Assembly (NCBI RefSeq): GCF_003254565.1
Contig: NZ_QJRI01000179.1
Location: 124,001-188,000, forward strand
Direction of reading: 5' to 3'
From: Flavobacterium nitrogenifigens
Lineage (GTDB): Bacteria > Bacteroidota > Bacteroidia > Flavobacteriales > Flavobacteriaceae
DNA: 64,000 bases
In this document: positions 17,531 through 26,414 of the stretch, in pieces
Layout: each line of letters starts with the position of its first letter
How positions within the stretch are numbered: position 1 is the first letter of the stretch
Notes under the pieces: generated by a model
What the model saw: the letters and a program-made list of their open reading frames with translations, nothing else
What the model was told of the DNA's origin: nothing
The model's database searches: none
Program-made: the position numbers and the translations under genes

Positions 17531-19222
17531 ATGAAAAATTATGTAATAGGATTGGACTACGGAACAGATTCTGTTCGCGCGGTGCTAATTGATACTGAGA
17601 ATGGACAGGAGCTGGCATCGAATGTTTCTCATTACAAAAGATGGAAAAACAAACAATATTGTGACGCCTCTATAAACCAATTCCGTCAGCATCCTTTGGA
17701 TCATATTGAAGGATTGGAAACTACGATTCAAAACGTTGTAAAAGAAAGTAAAGTGGATCCATCATTGGTTCGCGGAATTTGTATCGATACAACAGGATCT
17801 TCTCCAGTTCCGGTTACAAAAGATGGAACGCCATTAGCATTGACAAAAGGCTTTGAAGAAAATCCAAATGCAATGATGGTTTTATGGAAAGACCATACTT
17901 CTATAAATGAAGCAAACGAAATTAACGAACTGGCAGTAAGCTGGGGCGGGGAAGATGTAACAAAATACGTTGGAGGAATTTATTCTTCCGAATGGTTTTG
18001 GGCAAAAATCCTTCATATCGCAAGACAAGACGAAGCGGTTAGAAATGCAGCGCATACATGGATGGAGCATTGCGATTTAATGACCTATTTATTAATTGAA
18101 GATAAAGATTTAAAAACCTTCAAAAGAAGCCGTTGTGCAGCAGGACATAAAGCAATGTGGCACACAGACTGGAACGGATTACCGCCAGTTGAATTCTTAG
18201 AAAAGTTGCATCCATATTTAGCACAGCTTCGCGGAAATTTATATGATGAAACCTATACTTCAGATTTAGTTGCTGGAAAATTAAGCCAAGAATGGGCAGA
18301 CCGTTTAGGGCTTTCTACAGAAACAGTTGTGGCTGTTGGTACTTTCGACGCGCATTCTGGTGCAGTTGGAGCTAAAATCGAAGAAAATACTTTGGTTCGT
18401 GTTATGGGAACTTCGACTTGCGATATTCTAGTTGGTTCTTACGAAGAAGTAGGAACAAAAACCGTTCGCGGAATCTGCGGACAAGTTGATGGTTCAGTTA
18501 TTCCTGGATTTATTGGTTTAGAGGCAGGACAATCTGCTTTTGGAGATTTATTGGCTTGGTACAAAGAACTTTTAATGTGGCCGACAGAACATTTATTGGG
18601 TTCTTCATCTGTTTTAAATGAGGCTCAAAAAGAACAGTTAAGAGAAGAATTCAGCGATAAATTAATTGTTGAATTGACAAAAGAAGCAGAGAAAATCCCA
18701 GTTTCAGAAAGTCTTCCAATTGCTTTAGACTGGATTAACGGTAGAAGAACTCCAGATGCGAATCAGGAAGTAAAAAGCGCGATTTCGAATCTTTCTTTAG
18801 GAACAAAAGCACCACATATCTTTAAAGCTTTAGTAAACGCAATCTGTTTTGGAGCGAAGAAAATTGTAGATCGTTTTGAAGAAGAAGGAGTAAAAATCGA
18901 CAGCGTAATCGGAATTGGCGGTGTTGCTCGTAAATCGCCTTTTATTATGCAGACTTTGGCCAATGTTTTAAACAAGCCAATTAAAGTTGCAGCTTCAGAC
19001 CAGACTCCTGCTTTAGGAGCGGCAATTTATGCAGCCGTTGCAGCAGGAATTTATCCAAATGTAATCGAAGCAAGCCAAAAAATAGGAAGTGATTTTGACG
19101 GAGAATATTTCCCTCAATTAGATAAAGTTGCCGCTTATAACAAACTGCTTATTGCTTACGAACAATTAAGTGCTTTCGCAGATCCAACTATTAAAATTTC
19201 TCAAAATGAGTTCTCTTTATAA
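17531..19222 (+). CDS. araB: Ribulokinase
   Basis: The 563 residues have the two FGGY/actin-like ATPase domains: the N-terminal phosphate loop VIGLDYGTDSVRAVLID (residues 4-20), the IDTTGSSPVPV segment near 96 and the C-terminal VIGIGGVARKSPFIMQTLANVL (about 458-480). Length matches AraB rather than xylulokinase or FucK. It phosphorylates L-ribulose to L-ribulose 5-phosphate in the cytoplasm. It overlaps araD by 17 bp, so the two are translationally coupled. Gene order araB-araD-araA is typical for Bacteroidetes. Confidence 0.96.
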   Translation: MKNYVIGLDYGTDSVRAVLIDTENGQELASNVSHYKRWKNKQYCDASINQFRQHPLDHIEGLETTIQNVVKESKVDPSLVRGICIDTTGSSPVPVTKDGTPLALTKGFEENPNAMMVLWKDHTSINEANEINELAVSWGGEDVTKYVGGIYSSEWFWAKILHIARQDEAVRNAAHTWMEHCDLMTYLLIEDKDLKTFKRSRCAAGHKAMWHTDWNGLPPVEFLEKLHPYLAQLRGNLYDETYTSDLVAGKLSQEWADRLGLSTETVVAVGTFDAHSGAVGAKIEENTLVRVMGTSTCDILVGSYEEVGTKTVRGICGQVDGSVIPGFIGLEAGQSAFGDLLAWYKELLMWPTEHLLGSSSVLNEAQKEQLREEFSDKLIVELTKEAEKIPVSESLPIALDWINGRRTPDANQEVKSAISNLSLGTKAPHIFKALVNAICFGAKKIVDRFEEEGVKIDSVIGIGGVARKSPFIMQTLANVLNKPIKVAASDQTPALGAAIYAAVAAGIYPNVIEASQKIGSDFDGEYFPQLDKVAAYNKLLIAYEQLSAFADPTIKISQNEFSL

Positions 19223-19907
19223 AGATTTAAAACAAGAATGTTACGAAGCCAATATGCAGTTAAATGCATTGAATTTGGTGGTGTATACATTCGGAAATGT
19301 AAGCGCTGTGGATAGAAAAAATGGTGTTTTTGCCATTAAACCAAGCGGTGTTCCTTACGAAGATTTAAAACCTGAAGATATCGTAATTGTCGATTTTGAT
19401 AATAATGTTATTGAAGGTACAATGCGTCCGTCATCTGACACCAAAACGCATGCTTATTTATACAAACATTGGCCAAATATTGGTGGCGTTGCACATACTC
19501 ACGCAACATATTCTGTGGCTTGGGCACAATCGCAGCAAGATATTCCGATTTTCGGAACAACGCATGCCGATCATTTAACAGCAGATATTCCGTGTGCGCC
19601 CCCGATGGCAGATCATTTAATAGAAGGAAACTACGAACACAATACCGGAATTCAGATTTTGGATTGCTTCAAAGAAAAAAATCTTTCTTATGAAGAAGTA
19701 GAAATGATTTTAATTGGAAATCACGGCCCATTTGCATGGGGAAAAAATGCTGCAAAAGCGGTTTACAACAGTAAAGTCTTAGAAGTTGTGGCAGAAATGG
19801 CCTACCTGACTTTACAAATAAACCCAAACGCACCAAGATTAAAAGATTCATTAATAAAGAAACATTACAACCGTAAACACGGAAAAGATTCGTATTACGG
19901 ACAGTAA
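19206..19907 (+). CDS. araD: L-ribulose-5-phosphate 4-epimerase
   Basis: Starting at the ATG at 19206 gives 233 residues, matching the usual 231 of AraD. A TTG-like start further upstream inside araB is not needed. Class II aldolase fold features: GNVSAVDRK (about 25-33), the metal ligands in VAHTHATYSVAWAQ (about 95-108), HADH near 120 and NHGPFAWGK (about 170). It converts L-ribulose 5-phosphate to D-xylulose 5-phosphate, feeding the pentose phosphate pathway. Its start overlaps the araB stop by 17 bp. Confidence 0.95.
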   Translation: MSSLYKDLKQECYEANMQLNALNLVVYTFGNVSAVDRKNGVFAIKPSGVPYEDLKPEDIVIVDFDNNVIEGTMRPSSDTKTHAYLYKHWPNIGGVAHTHATYSVAWAQSQQDIPIFGTTHADHLTADIPCAPPMADHLIEGNYEHNTGIQILDCFKEKNLSYEEVEMILIGNHGPFAWGKNAAKAVYNSKVLEVVAEMAYLTLQINPNAPRLKDSLIKKHYNRKHGKDSYYGQ

Positions 19908-19914
19908 TAGTTTT

Positions 19915-20058
19915 GTTTCAGGTTTCAGGTTTATTGTGTTTCAAGTTGTTGGAACGTTCAACTTGGAATCTGAAACAAACAAAAACAAAAATAATAACAT
20001 AACAATGAGATTTTCCGCATTTCAGAACCTGAAACCTGAAACAAAGAAAACTTGAAAC
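19915..20058. repeat. Long word-type inverted repeat between araD and araA
   Basis: GTTTCAGGTTTCAGGTT (19915-19931) pairs perfectly with AACCTGAAACCTGAAAC (20026-20042). GTTTCAAGTT (19938-19947) also matches AACTTGAAAC (20049-20058). The arms are built from tandem GTTTCAGG/GTTTCAAG words. This type of hairpin is common between genes in this window. It may attenuate read-through or protect mRNA ends. Confidence 0.65.
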
Positions 20059-20069
20059 AAAATAAAAAA

Positions 20070-21578
20070 ATGATTGATATATCTCAAAAAGAAGTATGGT
20101 TTGTAGTAGGAAGCCAGGAATTATATGGTGAAGAAACGCTTAGAAAAGTAGCAGAACATTCACAGATTATTGCAAAAGGATTAGATGCTTCATCATCAAT
20201 TCCGGTAAAAGTGGTTTACAAAGATGTAGTGAAATCTCCTTCGCAGATTTTAGATGTGTGTTTGGCAGCAAACTCTGCTAAAAACTGTATTGGAATTATT
20301 GCTTGGATGCATACTTTTTCTCCAGCAAAAATGTGGATAGGCGGATTAAACATCCTTAAAAAACCATTGTGCCATTTACATACACAATATAACGCTGAAA
20401 TTCCGTGGGGAAGCATCGATATGGATTTCATGAACTTGAACCAATCAGCTCACGGAGATCGTGAATTCGGTTTCATTATGTCTCGTTTACGTAAAAAACG
20501 TAAAGTAGTTGTAGGACATTGGGAAGATCAAAGAGTTCAAAAACAATTAGGAATTTGGTCAAGAGTTGTTCTTGGATGGGACGAACTTCAAAACCTAAAA
20601 GTAGCTCGTATTGGAGACAATATGCGTGAAGTTGCCGTTACAGAAGGGGATAAAGTCGAAGCTCAAATTCGTTTCGGAATGTCTGTAAACGGATACGATT
20701 CTTCAGACGTTACAAAGCATATCGAGAAAGTAACAGACAAACAATTAGCTGATTTATTAGCAGTTTATGAGTCTTCTTATAACTTAACAGATTCTTTAAA
20801 AGAAGGTGGAGCACAAAGAAGTTCATTAGTTGAAGCGGCAAAAATCGAATTAGGATTAAGAGCTTTCCTTGAAGAAGGAGGATTCGGTGCTTTCACAGAT
20901 ACATTTGAAAACCTTGGAGTTTGGAAACAATTGCCAGGAATCGCAACACAAAGATTAATGGCCGACGGTTATGGTTTTGGTGGAGAAGGAGACTGGAAAA
21001 CAGCCGCGATGGTTAGAGCTTTAAAAGTAATGTGTGTTGGTTTAGAAGGCGGAACTTCTTTTATGGAAGATTACACATATCATTTCACACCACAAAAATC
21101 TTATGTTTTAGGTTCTCACATGTTGGAAATCTGTCCATCAATCGCTGACGGAAAACCTTCTTGCGAAGTGCATCCATTAGGAATTGGCGGAAAAGAAGAT
21201 CCAGCTCGTTTGGTGTTTAATTCGCCTGCAGGAGATGCAATTAATGTTTCTTTGGTTGATATGGGAACTCGTTTCCGTTTAATTGTGAACGAAGTGGAAG
21301 CAGTGAAACCAATGGCAGAATTACCAAAATTACCTGTAGCACGTGTTCTTTGGGATTGCAAGCCAAATTTAGAAGTTGCAGCAACAGCTTGGATTTTGGC
21401 TGGTGGAGCGCACCACACGGTTTACAGCCAGTCAATTACTACAGAATATATGGAAGATTTCGCAGATATTGCAGGAATCGAATTATTGGTAATTGATGAA
21501 AAAACAACTGTAAGAGAGTTTAAAGATAAAATCAATGCTAACGAAGCATACTTTCATTTGTTTCAACACGGCCTGTAA
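20070..21578 (+). CDS. araA: L-arabinose isomerase
   Basis: From the ATG at 20070 the protein has 502 residues, the normal size for AraA. The upstream TTG-initiated extension lies in the repeat and is rejected. Hallmarks are EVWFVVGSQELYGEETL at the N-terminus, WMHTFSPAKMWI near 84-95, HTQYN near 115, and the metal-site glutamates and histidines in the central and C-terminal parts (for example GEGDWKTAAMVRALK near 308 and the EVHPLGIGGKEDPARLVF segment). It isomerises L-arabinose to L-ribulose, the first catabolic step. Confidence 0.97.
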   Translation: MIDISQKEVWFVVGSQELYGEETLRKVAEHSQIIAKGLDASSSIPVKVVYKDVVKSPSQILDVCLAANSAKNCIGIIAWMHTFSPAKMWIGGLNILKKPLCHLHTQYNAEIPWGSIDMDFMNLNQSAHGDREFGFIMSRLRKKRKVVVGHWEDQRVQKQLGIWSRVVLGWDELQNLKVARIGDNMREVAVTEGDKVEAQIRFGMSVNGYDSSDVTKHIEKVTDKQLADLLAVYESSYNLTDSLKEGGAQRSSLVEAAKIELGLRAFLEEGGFGAFTDTFENLGVWKQLPGIATQRLMADGYGFGGEGDWKTAAMVRALKVMCVGLEGGTSFMEDYTYHFTPQKSYVLGSHMLEICPSIADGKPSCEVHPLGIGGKEDPARLVFNSPAGDAINVSLVDMGTRFRLIVNEVEAVKPMAELPKLPVARVLWDCKPNLEVAATAWILAGGAHHTVYSQSITTEYMEDFADIAGIELLVIDEKTTVREFKDKINANEAYFHLFQHGL

Positions 21579-21600
21579 GGCGGTAAAATGTAATTTGTAA

Positions 21601-21680
21601 GATGTAAAATGTGAAAAAATTTAAAAAGGTAATTTTTACATTTTTAAAATGATTAAATTTCAGGTCTAACATTTTACATC
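21601..21680. repeat. Inverted repeat between araA and the aldose epimerase gene
   Basis: GATGTAAAATGT (21601-21612) is complementary to ACATTTTACATC (21669-21680), around a 56-base loop with further TTTACATTTT words. It is another member of the class of intergenic hairpins built from short repeated words. No T-run defines it as a terminator. Confidence 0.55.
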
Positions 21681-21719
21681 TAAACATTTAACTTTTTACA
21701 AACCCAAAAAATATCATTT

Positions 21720-22904
21720 ATGAATGTATTAAAACGATCTCTTTTTATATTAAGCTTGCTTGGAACTGCAATAGTTTTAGTTCAATGTAAAAGTGATAAA
21801 AAAGCAGATACAGAAAAAGTGGCTACTGAAGGAAAAAATTTAGTAACGATTGAAAAATCGGAATACGGAGCAACAGCAAAAGGCGAAAAAGTCGAAAGTT
21901 ATAAACTGAAAAACCAAAATGGGATGGAAGTGGATATCATCACTTTTGGTGGAAGAATTACAGATTTGAAAGTGCCAAATAAAGAAGGGGTTTCAGAAAA
22001 TGTAGTAATCGGATTTAGTTCTTTAGCTCAATATGAAAAAGAAAATCCGTTTTTCGGAGCTTTAATCGGAAGATATGGAAATCGAATTGCAAAAGGTAAA
22101 TTTTCATTAGACGGAAAAGAGTATCAATTAGCGATTAACAACGCACCAAATGCTTTACACGGTGGTCCGCAAGGATTTTTTAATGTGGTTTGGAAAGCAG
22201 ATGAGGTTAAATCTGGCGATACAGCATCTTTAAAATTATCTTATGTAAGCAAAGATATGGAAGAAGGTTATCCTGGAACTTTAAAAGTTTTTGTGACTTA
22301 TACATTGACAAATGACAATCAGTTAGAAGTTTTGTATGAAGCAACAACAGACAAAAAAACGGTTGTTAACTTGACGCAGCATTCATATTTCAATTTATCT
22401 GGAGATTTTACCAAAACCATCTTAGATCACGAATTGACTTTAAATGCAGATAAATTGGTTCCAGTTGATGCTGATTTAATTCCGACAGGAAAATTAGAAG
22501 ATGTTGCTGGTACACCTTTCGATTTCAGAACGCCAAAATTAATTGGGGCAGCTATCAATGCTAAAAATGATCAATTAGAAAAAGGAAAAGGTTATGATCA
22601 CTGTTGGGTGTTGAATAACCCTGAAAAAGGAAAAACAATTATTGCAAAAGTATACCACGCAGCAAGCGGAAGAATTATGGAAATGACAACAGACGAACCT
22701 GGAATTCAGTTCTATTCTGGAAATTTCCTTGATGGAACTTTGCCAATGCCAAACGGAGGAACTTTTGCACACAGAACAGGACTTTGTTTAGAAACTGAAC
22801 ATTATCCAGATTCTCCAAACCAGAAAAATTTCCCAACAACAGTTTTAAATCCGGGAGAAAATTATAAAACGAAAACTACTTTTAAGTTTTCAGTTAAAAA
22901 ATAG
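21720..22904 (+). CDS. Aldose 1-epimerase, lipoprotein
   Basis: The 394-residue lipoprotein (VQC, Cys23) has a GalM fold: IITFGGRITDLKVPNKEG (about 78), FFGALIGRYGNRIAKGKF (about 113-130), NALHGGPQGF (about 147), LTQHSYFNLSG with the catalytic His (about 220), GYDHCWVLN (about 292) and LCLETEHYPDSPNQKNFP with the catalytic Glu (about 358). It catalyses aldose mutarotation outside the cytoplasm. As last gene of the araBDA group it probably equilibrates L-arabinose anomers released by the glycosidases. It is a paralogue of the partial gene at the left edge. Confidence 0.9.
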   Translation: MNVLKRSLFILSLLGTAIVLVQCKSDKKADTEKVATEGKNLVTIEKSEYGATAKGEKVESYKLKNQNGMEVDIITFGGRITDLKVPNKEGVSENVVIGFSSLAQYEKENPFFGALIGRYGNRIAKGKFSLDGKEYQLAINNAPNALHGGPQGFFNVVWKADEVKSGDTASLKLSYVSKDMEEGYPGTLKVFVTYTLTNDNQLEVLYEATTDKKTVVNLTQHSYFNLSGDFTKTILDHELTLNADKLVPVDADLIPTGKLEDVAGTPFDFRTPKLIGAAINAKNDQLEKGKGYDHCWVLNNPEKGKTIIAKVYHAASGRIMEMTTDEPGIQFYSGNFLDGTLPMPNGGTFAHRTGLCLETEHYPDSPNQKNFPTTVLNPGENYKTKTTFKFSVKK

Positions 22905-22940
22905 TTTTAGAATCTGTTTATTAATTTAGTAATTTTCTAA

Positions 22941-22975
22941 AAACCTCGAAAGTTTGTGCTTTCGAGGTTTTTTTT
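22941..22975 (+). terminator. Rho-independent terminator of the ara operon
   Basis: AAACCTCGAAAG (22941-22952) pairs with CTTTCGAGGTTT (22959-22970) and runs into a T-tract. It lies 37 bp after the epimerase stop. Confidence 0.85.
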
Positions 22976-22986
22976 ATTTGTTTTCT

Positions 22987-23071
22987 GCCACGAATTCACG
23001 AATTTTAGATTGTGACAATTTGTGAAATTACACTTTAGCTATATTTCAATTTATATAAATTCGTGAGTTCG
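22987..23071. repeat. Degenerate GCCACGAATTCACGAATT inverted repeat
   Basis: The left arm GCCACGAATTCACGAATTT (22987-23005) is intact and the right arm AAATTCGTGAGTTCG (23057-23071) is partly decayed. It is the same family as 11977-12051 and 61131-61207. Confidence 0.55.
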
Positions 23072-23085
23072 ATTCAAAAAACAGG

Positions 23086-23655
23086 ATGAAATTGATGAAA
23101 AAATATTTTTTTGGTATAATGATATTTATATTGCTGACTTCACTTGTACCATTTCAAAGCGATTCTGAAACTGGATTTTCAGAGGTTTGTTTAGAAAACA
23201 GTAAAAGCTTTAAAGAAATTGATCATCATGCGGTTGTTCTTAATGAACAAAAGAGAAAATTTATAAGTCTTGTAGAATTCAGCAAGATTTTGGATCAAGT
23301 TTCTAAATATGATTTAGATAAAAAAAACAAATACAGGATTGAAAAAAGTAAAAGTGGCAAGATCGAAAAATGTAAATGGGAATCTTTGTCAAAAAAAGAA
23401 AATCTAATAAGTATAGAAAAACAAATCTTTAATACAGAAATAGAATGTCCTCTTGGTGATAAAATAATAAAAGGGAATTTTAAAATTGTTGATTATTTGA
23501 TCGTAAGAAGGGTTTTTCCAAAAAAAATATACTTGCGAATTGGTGAAAATGAAATACAGAAATTATCGATTGATAAGGTGAATTATTTTCCGTATTTCGA
23601 GGGGAGACTTCTTTGCCTAGATGAAGCCGAAGCTGAATTTGATAAATTAAAATAA
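23086..23655 (+). CDS. Hypothetical exported protein
   Basis: This 189-residue protein has an N-terminal hydrophobic segment (about 7-21) typical of a signal peptide or anchor and a Lys/Glu-rich body with no recognised domain. No lipobox is seen, and no catalytic motif or internal repeat. It stands alone between the ara terminator and osmC. Codon use looks ordinary. Starts at 23086 and 23095 are both possible, since no strong ribosome binding site is seen. Function is unknown. Confidence 0.6.
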   Translation: MKLMKKYFFGIMIFILLTSLVPFQSDSETGFSEVCLENSKSFKEIDHHAVVLNEQKRKFISLVEFSKILDQVSKYDLDKKNKYRIEKSKSGKIEKCKWESLSKKENLISIEKQIFNTEIECPLGDKIIKGNFKIVDYLIVRRVFPKKIYLRIGENEIQKLSIDKVNYFPYFEGRLLCLDEAEAEFDKLK

Positions 23656-23773
23656 ATTTATATAAGGCATTTTGGATCTCGAAAAGTCGCCACGAAAAAC
23701 AATAAACTTTGCGTCTTCGCGACTTTGCGATATTAATTTAAAGTAGAGCTAGTAAAAATTAAAACTTAGCAAA

Positions 23774-24232
23774 ATGAAGCATTTATTTAAAACTCAATTA
23801 AACTGGACTTCAAAAAAAGAAGATTCTTCTATAAAAAAATACAGCAAAACCCATCAAATAAAAATTGAAGGAAAACCAATTTTAGATGTTTCAGCAGCAA
23901 AAGCCTTTAAAGGTGATCCAGAATTATACAATCCAGAAGATTTATTGTTAAGCAGTTTGGTTTCCTGCCATATGATGTCGTATTTATATGTCTGTTCCCA
24001 AAACGGAATAGAAGTTTTAGAATATTCAGATAGTGCAGAAGCAACTTTAGAAGTAAATCAAGATGGAAGCGGTCGTTTTGTTGAGGCAAGATTATATCCG
24101 AAAGTAAAAATTTCAAATTCAGATCAAATTGAATTGGCTTTAGAGTTGCATCAGAAAGCAAATCAATTGTGTTTTATTGCTAATTCATGCAATTTTTCAA
24201 TTTTGCATCATGCAGTTTGTGAAGCAGTATAA
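23774..24232 (+). CDS. OsmC/Ohr-family protein
   Basis: The 152-residue protein has the OsmC fold. The two peroxidatic/resolving cysteines typical of the family are in place: Cys65 in LLLSSLVSCHMMSYL and Cys133 in ANQLCFIANS. The YNPEDLLLSSL stretch is the family signature. Members reduce organic hydroperoxides in the cytoplasm with thiol donors. Its exact subgroup (OsmC, Ohr or the SACOL-type) cannot be decided. It is a single-gene unit with its own terminator. Confidence 0.87.
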   Translation: MKHLFKTQLNWTSKKEDSSIKKYSKTHQIKIEGKPILDVSAAKAFKGDPELYNPEDLLLSSLVSCHMMSYLYVCSQNGIEVLEYSDSAEATLEVNQDGSGRFVEARLYPKVKISNSDQIELALELHQKANQLCFIANSCNFSILHHAVCEAV

Positions 24233-24240
24233 ATAAAAAA

Positions 24241-24268
24241 AACCTCTTCCGTATAAGAAGAGGTTTTT
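24241..24268 (+). terminator. Rho-independent terminator of osmC-family gene
   Basis: AACCTCTTC (24241-24249) pairs with GAAGAGGTT (24257-24265), followed by TTT. It lies 8 bp after the stop and just ahead of the convergent tRNA-Leu. Confidence 0.8.
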
Positions 24269-24271
24269 ATG

Positions 24272-24351
24272 TACCCGGAGCCGGAGTCGAACCGGCACGG
24301 TTTCCCACAGGTGTTTGAGACCAGCGCGTCTACCAATTCCGCCATCCGGGC
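24272..24351 (-). tRNA. tRNA-Leu(CAA)
   Basis: Read on the reverse strand, the sequence starts GCCCGGATGGCGGAATTGG and folds as a class II tRNA with a long variable arm and a TTCGACT T-loop. The acceptor is GCCCGGA/TCCGGGT with discriminator A. The anticodon loop CTCAAAC gives anticodon CAA (reads UUG). The anticodon stem CTGGT/ACCTG has one T-T mismatch at the second pair. CCA is not encoded. Confidence 0.93.
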
Positions 24352-24437
24352 GTAGCAGACGAAAAAATAAATGATAAATCAGTTATTTTAACGCAATAGA
24401 ATGAAGTCATAAATGGCGTCATTCCTTTAACACGGTG

Positions 24438-24445
24438 CAAATGTA
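24438..24445 (-). promoter_or_regulatory. Possible -7 element for tRNA-Leu
   Basis: On the reverse strand TACATTTG matches TAnnTTTG, 86 bp upstream of the tRNA 5' end. No TTG is found at the proper -33 spacing, so this is a weak call. Confidence 0.3.
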
Positions 24446-24484
24446 AAAAATAATTTTAAACGAACTACTAAAAATACTTAAATT

Positions 24485-24519
24485 TTTGCTTTCAGTGTTC
24501 AATAAATTTTATAAATTTG
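24485..24519 (+). promoter_or_regulatory. Probable prs promoter
   Basis: TTTG at 24485-24488 and TAAATTTG at 24512-24519 are 23 bp apart, at the upper limit for Bacteroidetes -33/-7 promoters. Transcription would begin near 24526, leaving a leader of about 115 bases before the prs ATG. Confidence 0.6.
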
Positions 24520-24639
24520 CAGCTCGTTAAAACGAAGCACACACAACTAACTACATCCGAGACATTTATACGCTTTCGACTTTATTGAAATATAAAGTTG
24601 ATTTTTTTTAAAAGTAACGGAATAAAACAACAAATTACA

Positions 24640-25581
24640 ATGTCGCACCTAGAACCAGAAGCTAAAATTTTTGCTTGTTCACAAAGTGTTTATCTTGCAG
24701 AAAAAATTGCAAAAGATTACGGAATTCCGTTAGGAAAAGTAACGATGTCAACGTATAGTGATGGAGAATTTCAGCCGTCATACGAAGAATCAATAAGAGG
24801 TTTACGAGTATTCATCGTATGTTCAACTTTTCCAAGTGCAGATAATCTGATGGAATTGTTGTTAATGATTGATGCGGCAAAACGTGCATCAGCAAGACAT
24901 ATTACAGCTGTTATGCCTTATTTTGGTTGGGCAAGACAAGATAGAAAAGACAAACCAAGAGTTCCAATTGGAGCTAAATTAGTAGCAAACCTACTAACAG
25001 CTGCAGGAGCAACAAGAATCATGACTATGGATTTGCACGCAGATCAGATTCAAGGATTCTTCGAAAAACCAGTAGATCATTTATTTGCATCTACGATCTT
25101 TTTACCATACGTAGAAAGTTTAAATTTAGAAAATCTGACAATTGCATCTCCAGATATGGGAGGTTCAAAAAGAGCATATGCTTACTCTAAGTTTCTAGAA
25201 TCAGATGTAGTAATCTGTTACAAACAAAGAAAAGCAGCCAACGTTATCGACACTATGGAACTAATTGGTGAAGTAAAAGGACGTAACGTAATCTTAGTAG
25301 ACGACATGATCGATACAGGAGGGACTTTAGCGAAAGCGGCAGACCTTATGATCGAAAAAGGAGCGCTAAGTGTAAGAGCAATTTGTACGCATGCTATTTT
25401 ATCTGGTGGAGCATACGAAAAAATCGAAAACTCAAAACTAACAGAATTAATCGTAACAGATTCTATTCCGTTAAAGAAAGAGTCAAAAAAGATAAAAGTG
25501 GTAAGCTGCGCGCCTTTATTTGCTGAGGTAATGCAAATGGTTCACCACAACAATTCCATCAGTGGAAAATTCATTATGTAA
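24640..25581 (+). CDS. prs: Ribose-phosphate pyrophosphokinase
   Basis: Starting at the ATG at 24640 gives 313 residues, the usual size for PRPP synthetase. The 14-residue upstream extension in the same frame is not conserved-looking. Motifs: FACSQSVYLAEKIAKDYG at the N-terminus, the ATP/flexible-loop stretch MPYFGWARQDRKDKPRVPIGAK (about 103-125) and the PRPP loop VILVDDMIDTGGTL (about 216-229). It makes PRPP from ribose 5-phosphate and ATP, supplying the PurF homologue further along. Confidence 0.96.
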   Translation: MSHLEPEAKIFACSQSVYLAEKIAKDYGIPLGKVTMSTYSDGEFQPSYEESIRGLRVFIVCSTFPSADNLMELLLMIDAAKRASARHITAVMPYFGWARQDRKDKPRVPIGAKLVANLLTAAGATRIMTMDLHADQIQGFFEKPVDHLFASTIFLPYVESLNLENLTIASPDMGGSKRAYAYSKFLESDVVICYKQRKAANVIDTMELIGEVKGRNVILVDDMIDTGGTLAKAADLMIEKGALSVRAICTHAILSGGAYEKIENSKLTELIVTDSIPLKKESKKIKVVSCAPLFAEVMQMVHHNNSISGKFIM

Positions 25582-25596
25582 AAGCAGTAAGCTGTA

Positions 25597-25656
25597 GGCT
25601 TTAGGTCGTAAGCTTATTTACTTTGCATAAAAGCTTAAGGCGTATTGCCTAAAGCC
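25597..25656. repeat. Intergenic hairpin between prs and rplY
   Basis: GGCTTTAGG (25597-25605) pairs with CCTAAAGCC (25648-25656), with nested AAGCTTA words inside. It is a word-type hairpin like those in the ara operon. It does not end in a T-run, so prs-rplY co-transcription remains possible. Confidence 0.5.
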
Positions 25657-25699
25657 ATAGCAAACAAGAATATTTATTTAATAACTATATTTTTTTACA

Positions 25700-26311
25700 A
25701 TGAAATCGATTACAATTAAAGGATCAGAAAGAGAAAGCGTGGGCAAAGTGTCAACTAAAGCCTTACGTAATGCTGGACAGGTACCTTGCGTTTTATACGG
25801 AGGAAACCAGGCAGTACACTTCTCAGCAGACGTTACTGCATTCAAAAACTTGGTTTACACTCCAAACGCTCACACTGTTGTGATCGAACTTGGAAAAGGA
25901 AAATCATTCAATGCAATTTTGCAAGATATCCAAGTTCACCCAGTATCTGACAAAATTTTACACATTGACTTCTTCCAATTATTTGATGATAAAGAAATCA
26001 CAATGGAAGTTCCTGTGAAAATCGTTGGTACATCTAAAGGTGTTCTTGCGGGAGGTGTTTTACGTTTGAACCAACGTAAATTAAAAGTTAAAGCTTTACC
26101 AGCAAATCTTCCTGATTTCGTTGAAGCTGACATCACTCCACTTGAAATGGGTAACAAATTATACGTTACTAAAGTTGGAAAACCAGAGTACAAAATTATG
26201 CACCCAGACAACACTGTTGTTTGTCAAGTGAGAATCTCTCGTGCTGCTATGAAAGCTGCTCAAGAGGCTGCAAAAGCTGCAAAAGCTCCTGCAAAAGGAA
26301 AGAAAAAATAA
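25700..26311 (+). CDS. rplY: Ribosomal protein bL25 (CTC-type, long form)
   Basis: The 203-residue protein has the L25/CTC two-domain form: an N-terminal 5S-rRNA-binding beta barrel (about 1-95, ERESVGKVSTKALRNAGQVPCVLYGG) and the TL5-type C-terminal domain (about 96-180). It ends in an Ala/Lys-rich tail common in Bacteroidetes. It binds 5S rRNA in the large ribosomal subunit. The prs-rplY-pth gene order is widespread in bacteria and supports the call. Confidence 0.95.
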   Translation: MKSITIKGSERESVGKVSTKALRNAGQVPCVLYGGNQAVHFSADVTAFKNLVYTPNAHTVVIELGKGKSFNAILQDIQVHPVSDKILHIDFFQLFDDKEITMEVPVKIVGTSKGVLAGGVLRLNQRKLKVKALPANLPDFVEADITPLEMGNKLYVTKVGKPEYKIMHPDNTVVCQVRISRAAMKAAQEAAKAAKAPAKGKKK

Positions 26312-26330
26312 TTTTTTTCAACTCATACAA

Positions 26331-26363
26331 AAAGCCTCAATCTTACGATTGGGGCTTTTTTTT
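26331..26363 (+). terminator. Rho-independent terminator of rplY
   Basis: AAAGCCTCAATC (26331-26342) pairs with GATTGGGGCTTT (26347-26358), with one G-T pair, and continues into a T-tract 20 bp after the stop. Confidence 0.85.
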
Positions 26364-26414
26364 AGCTTCTAAGTTTCTAAGGTGCTGAGATGCTAAGTTT
26401 TTTTTTTAAAGAAA

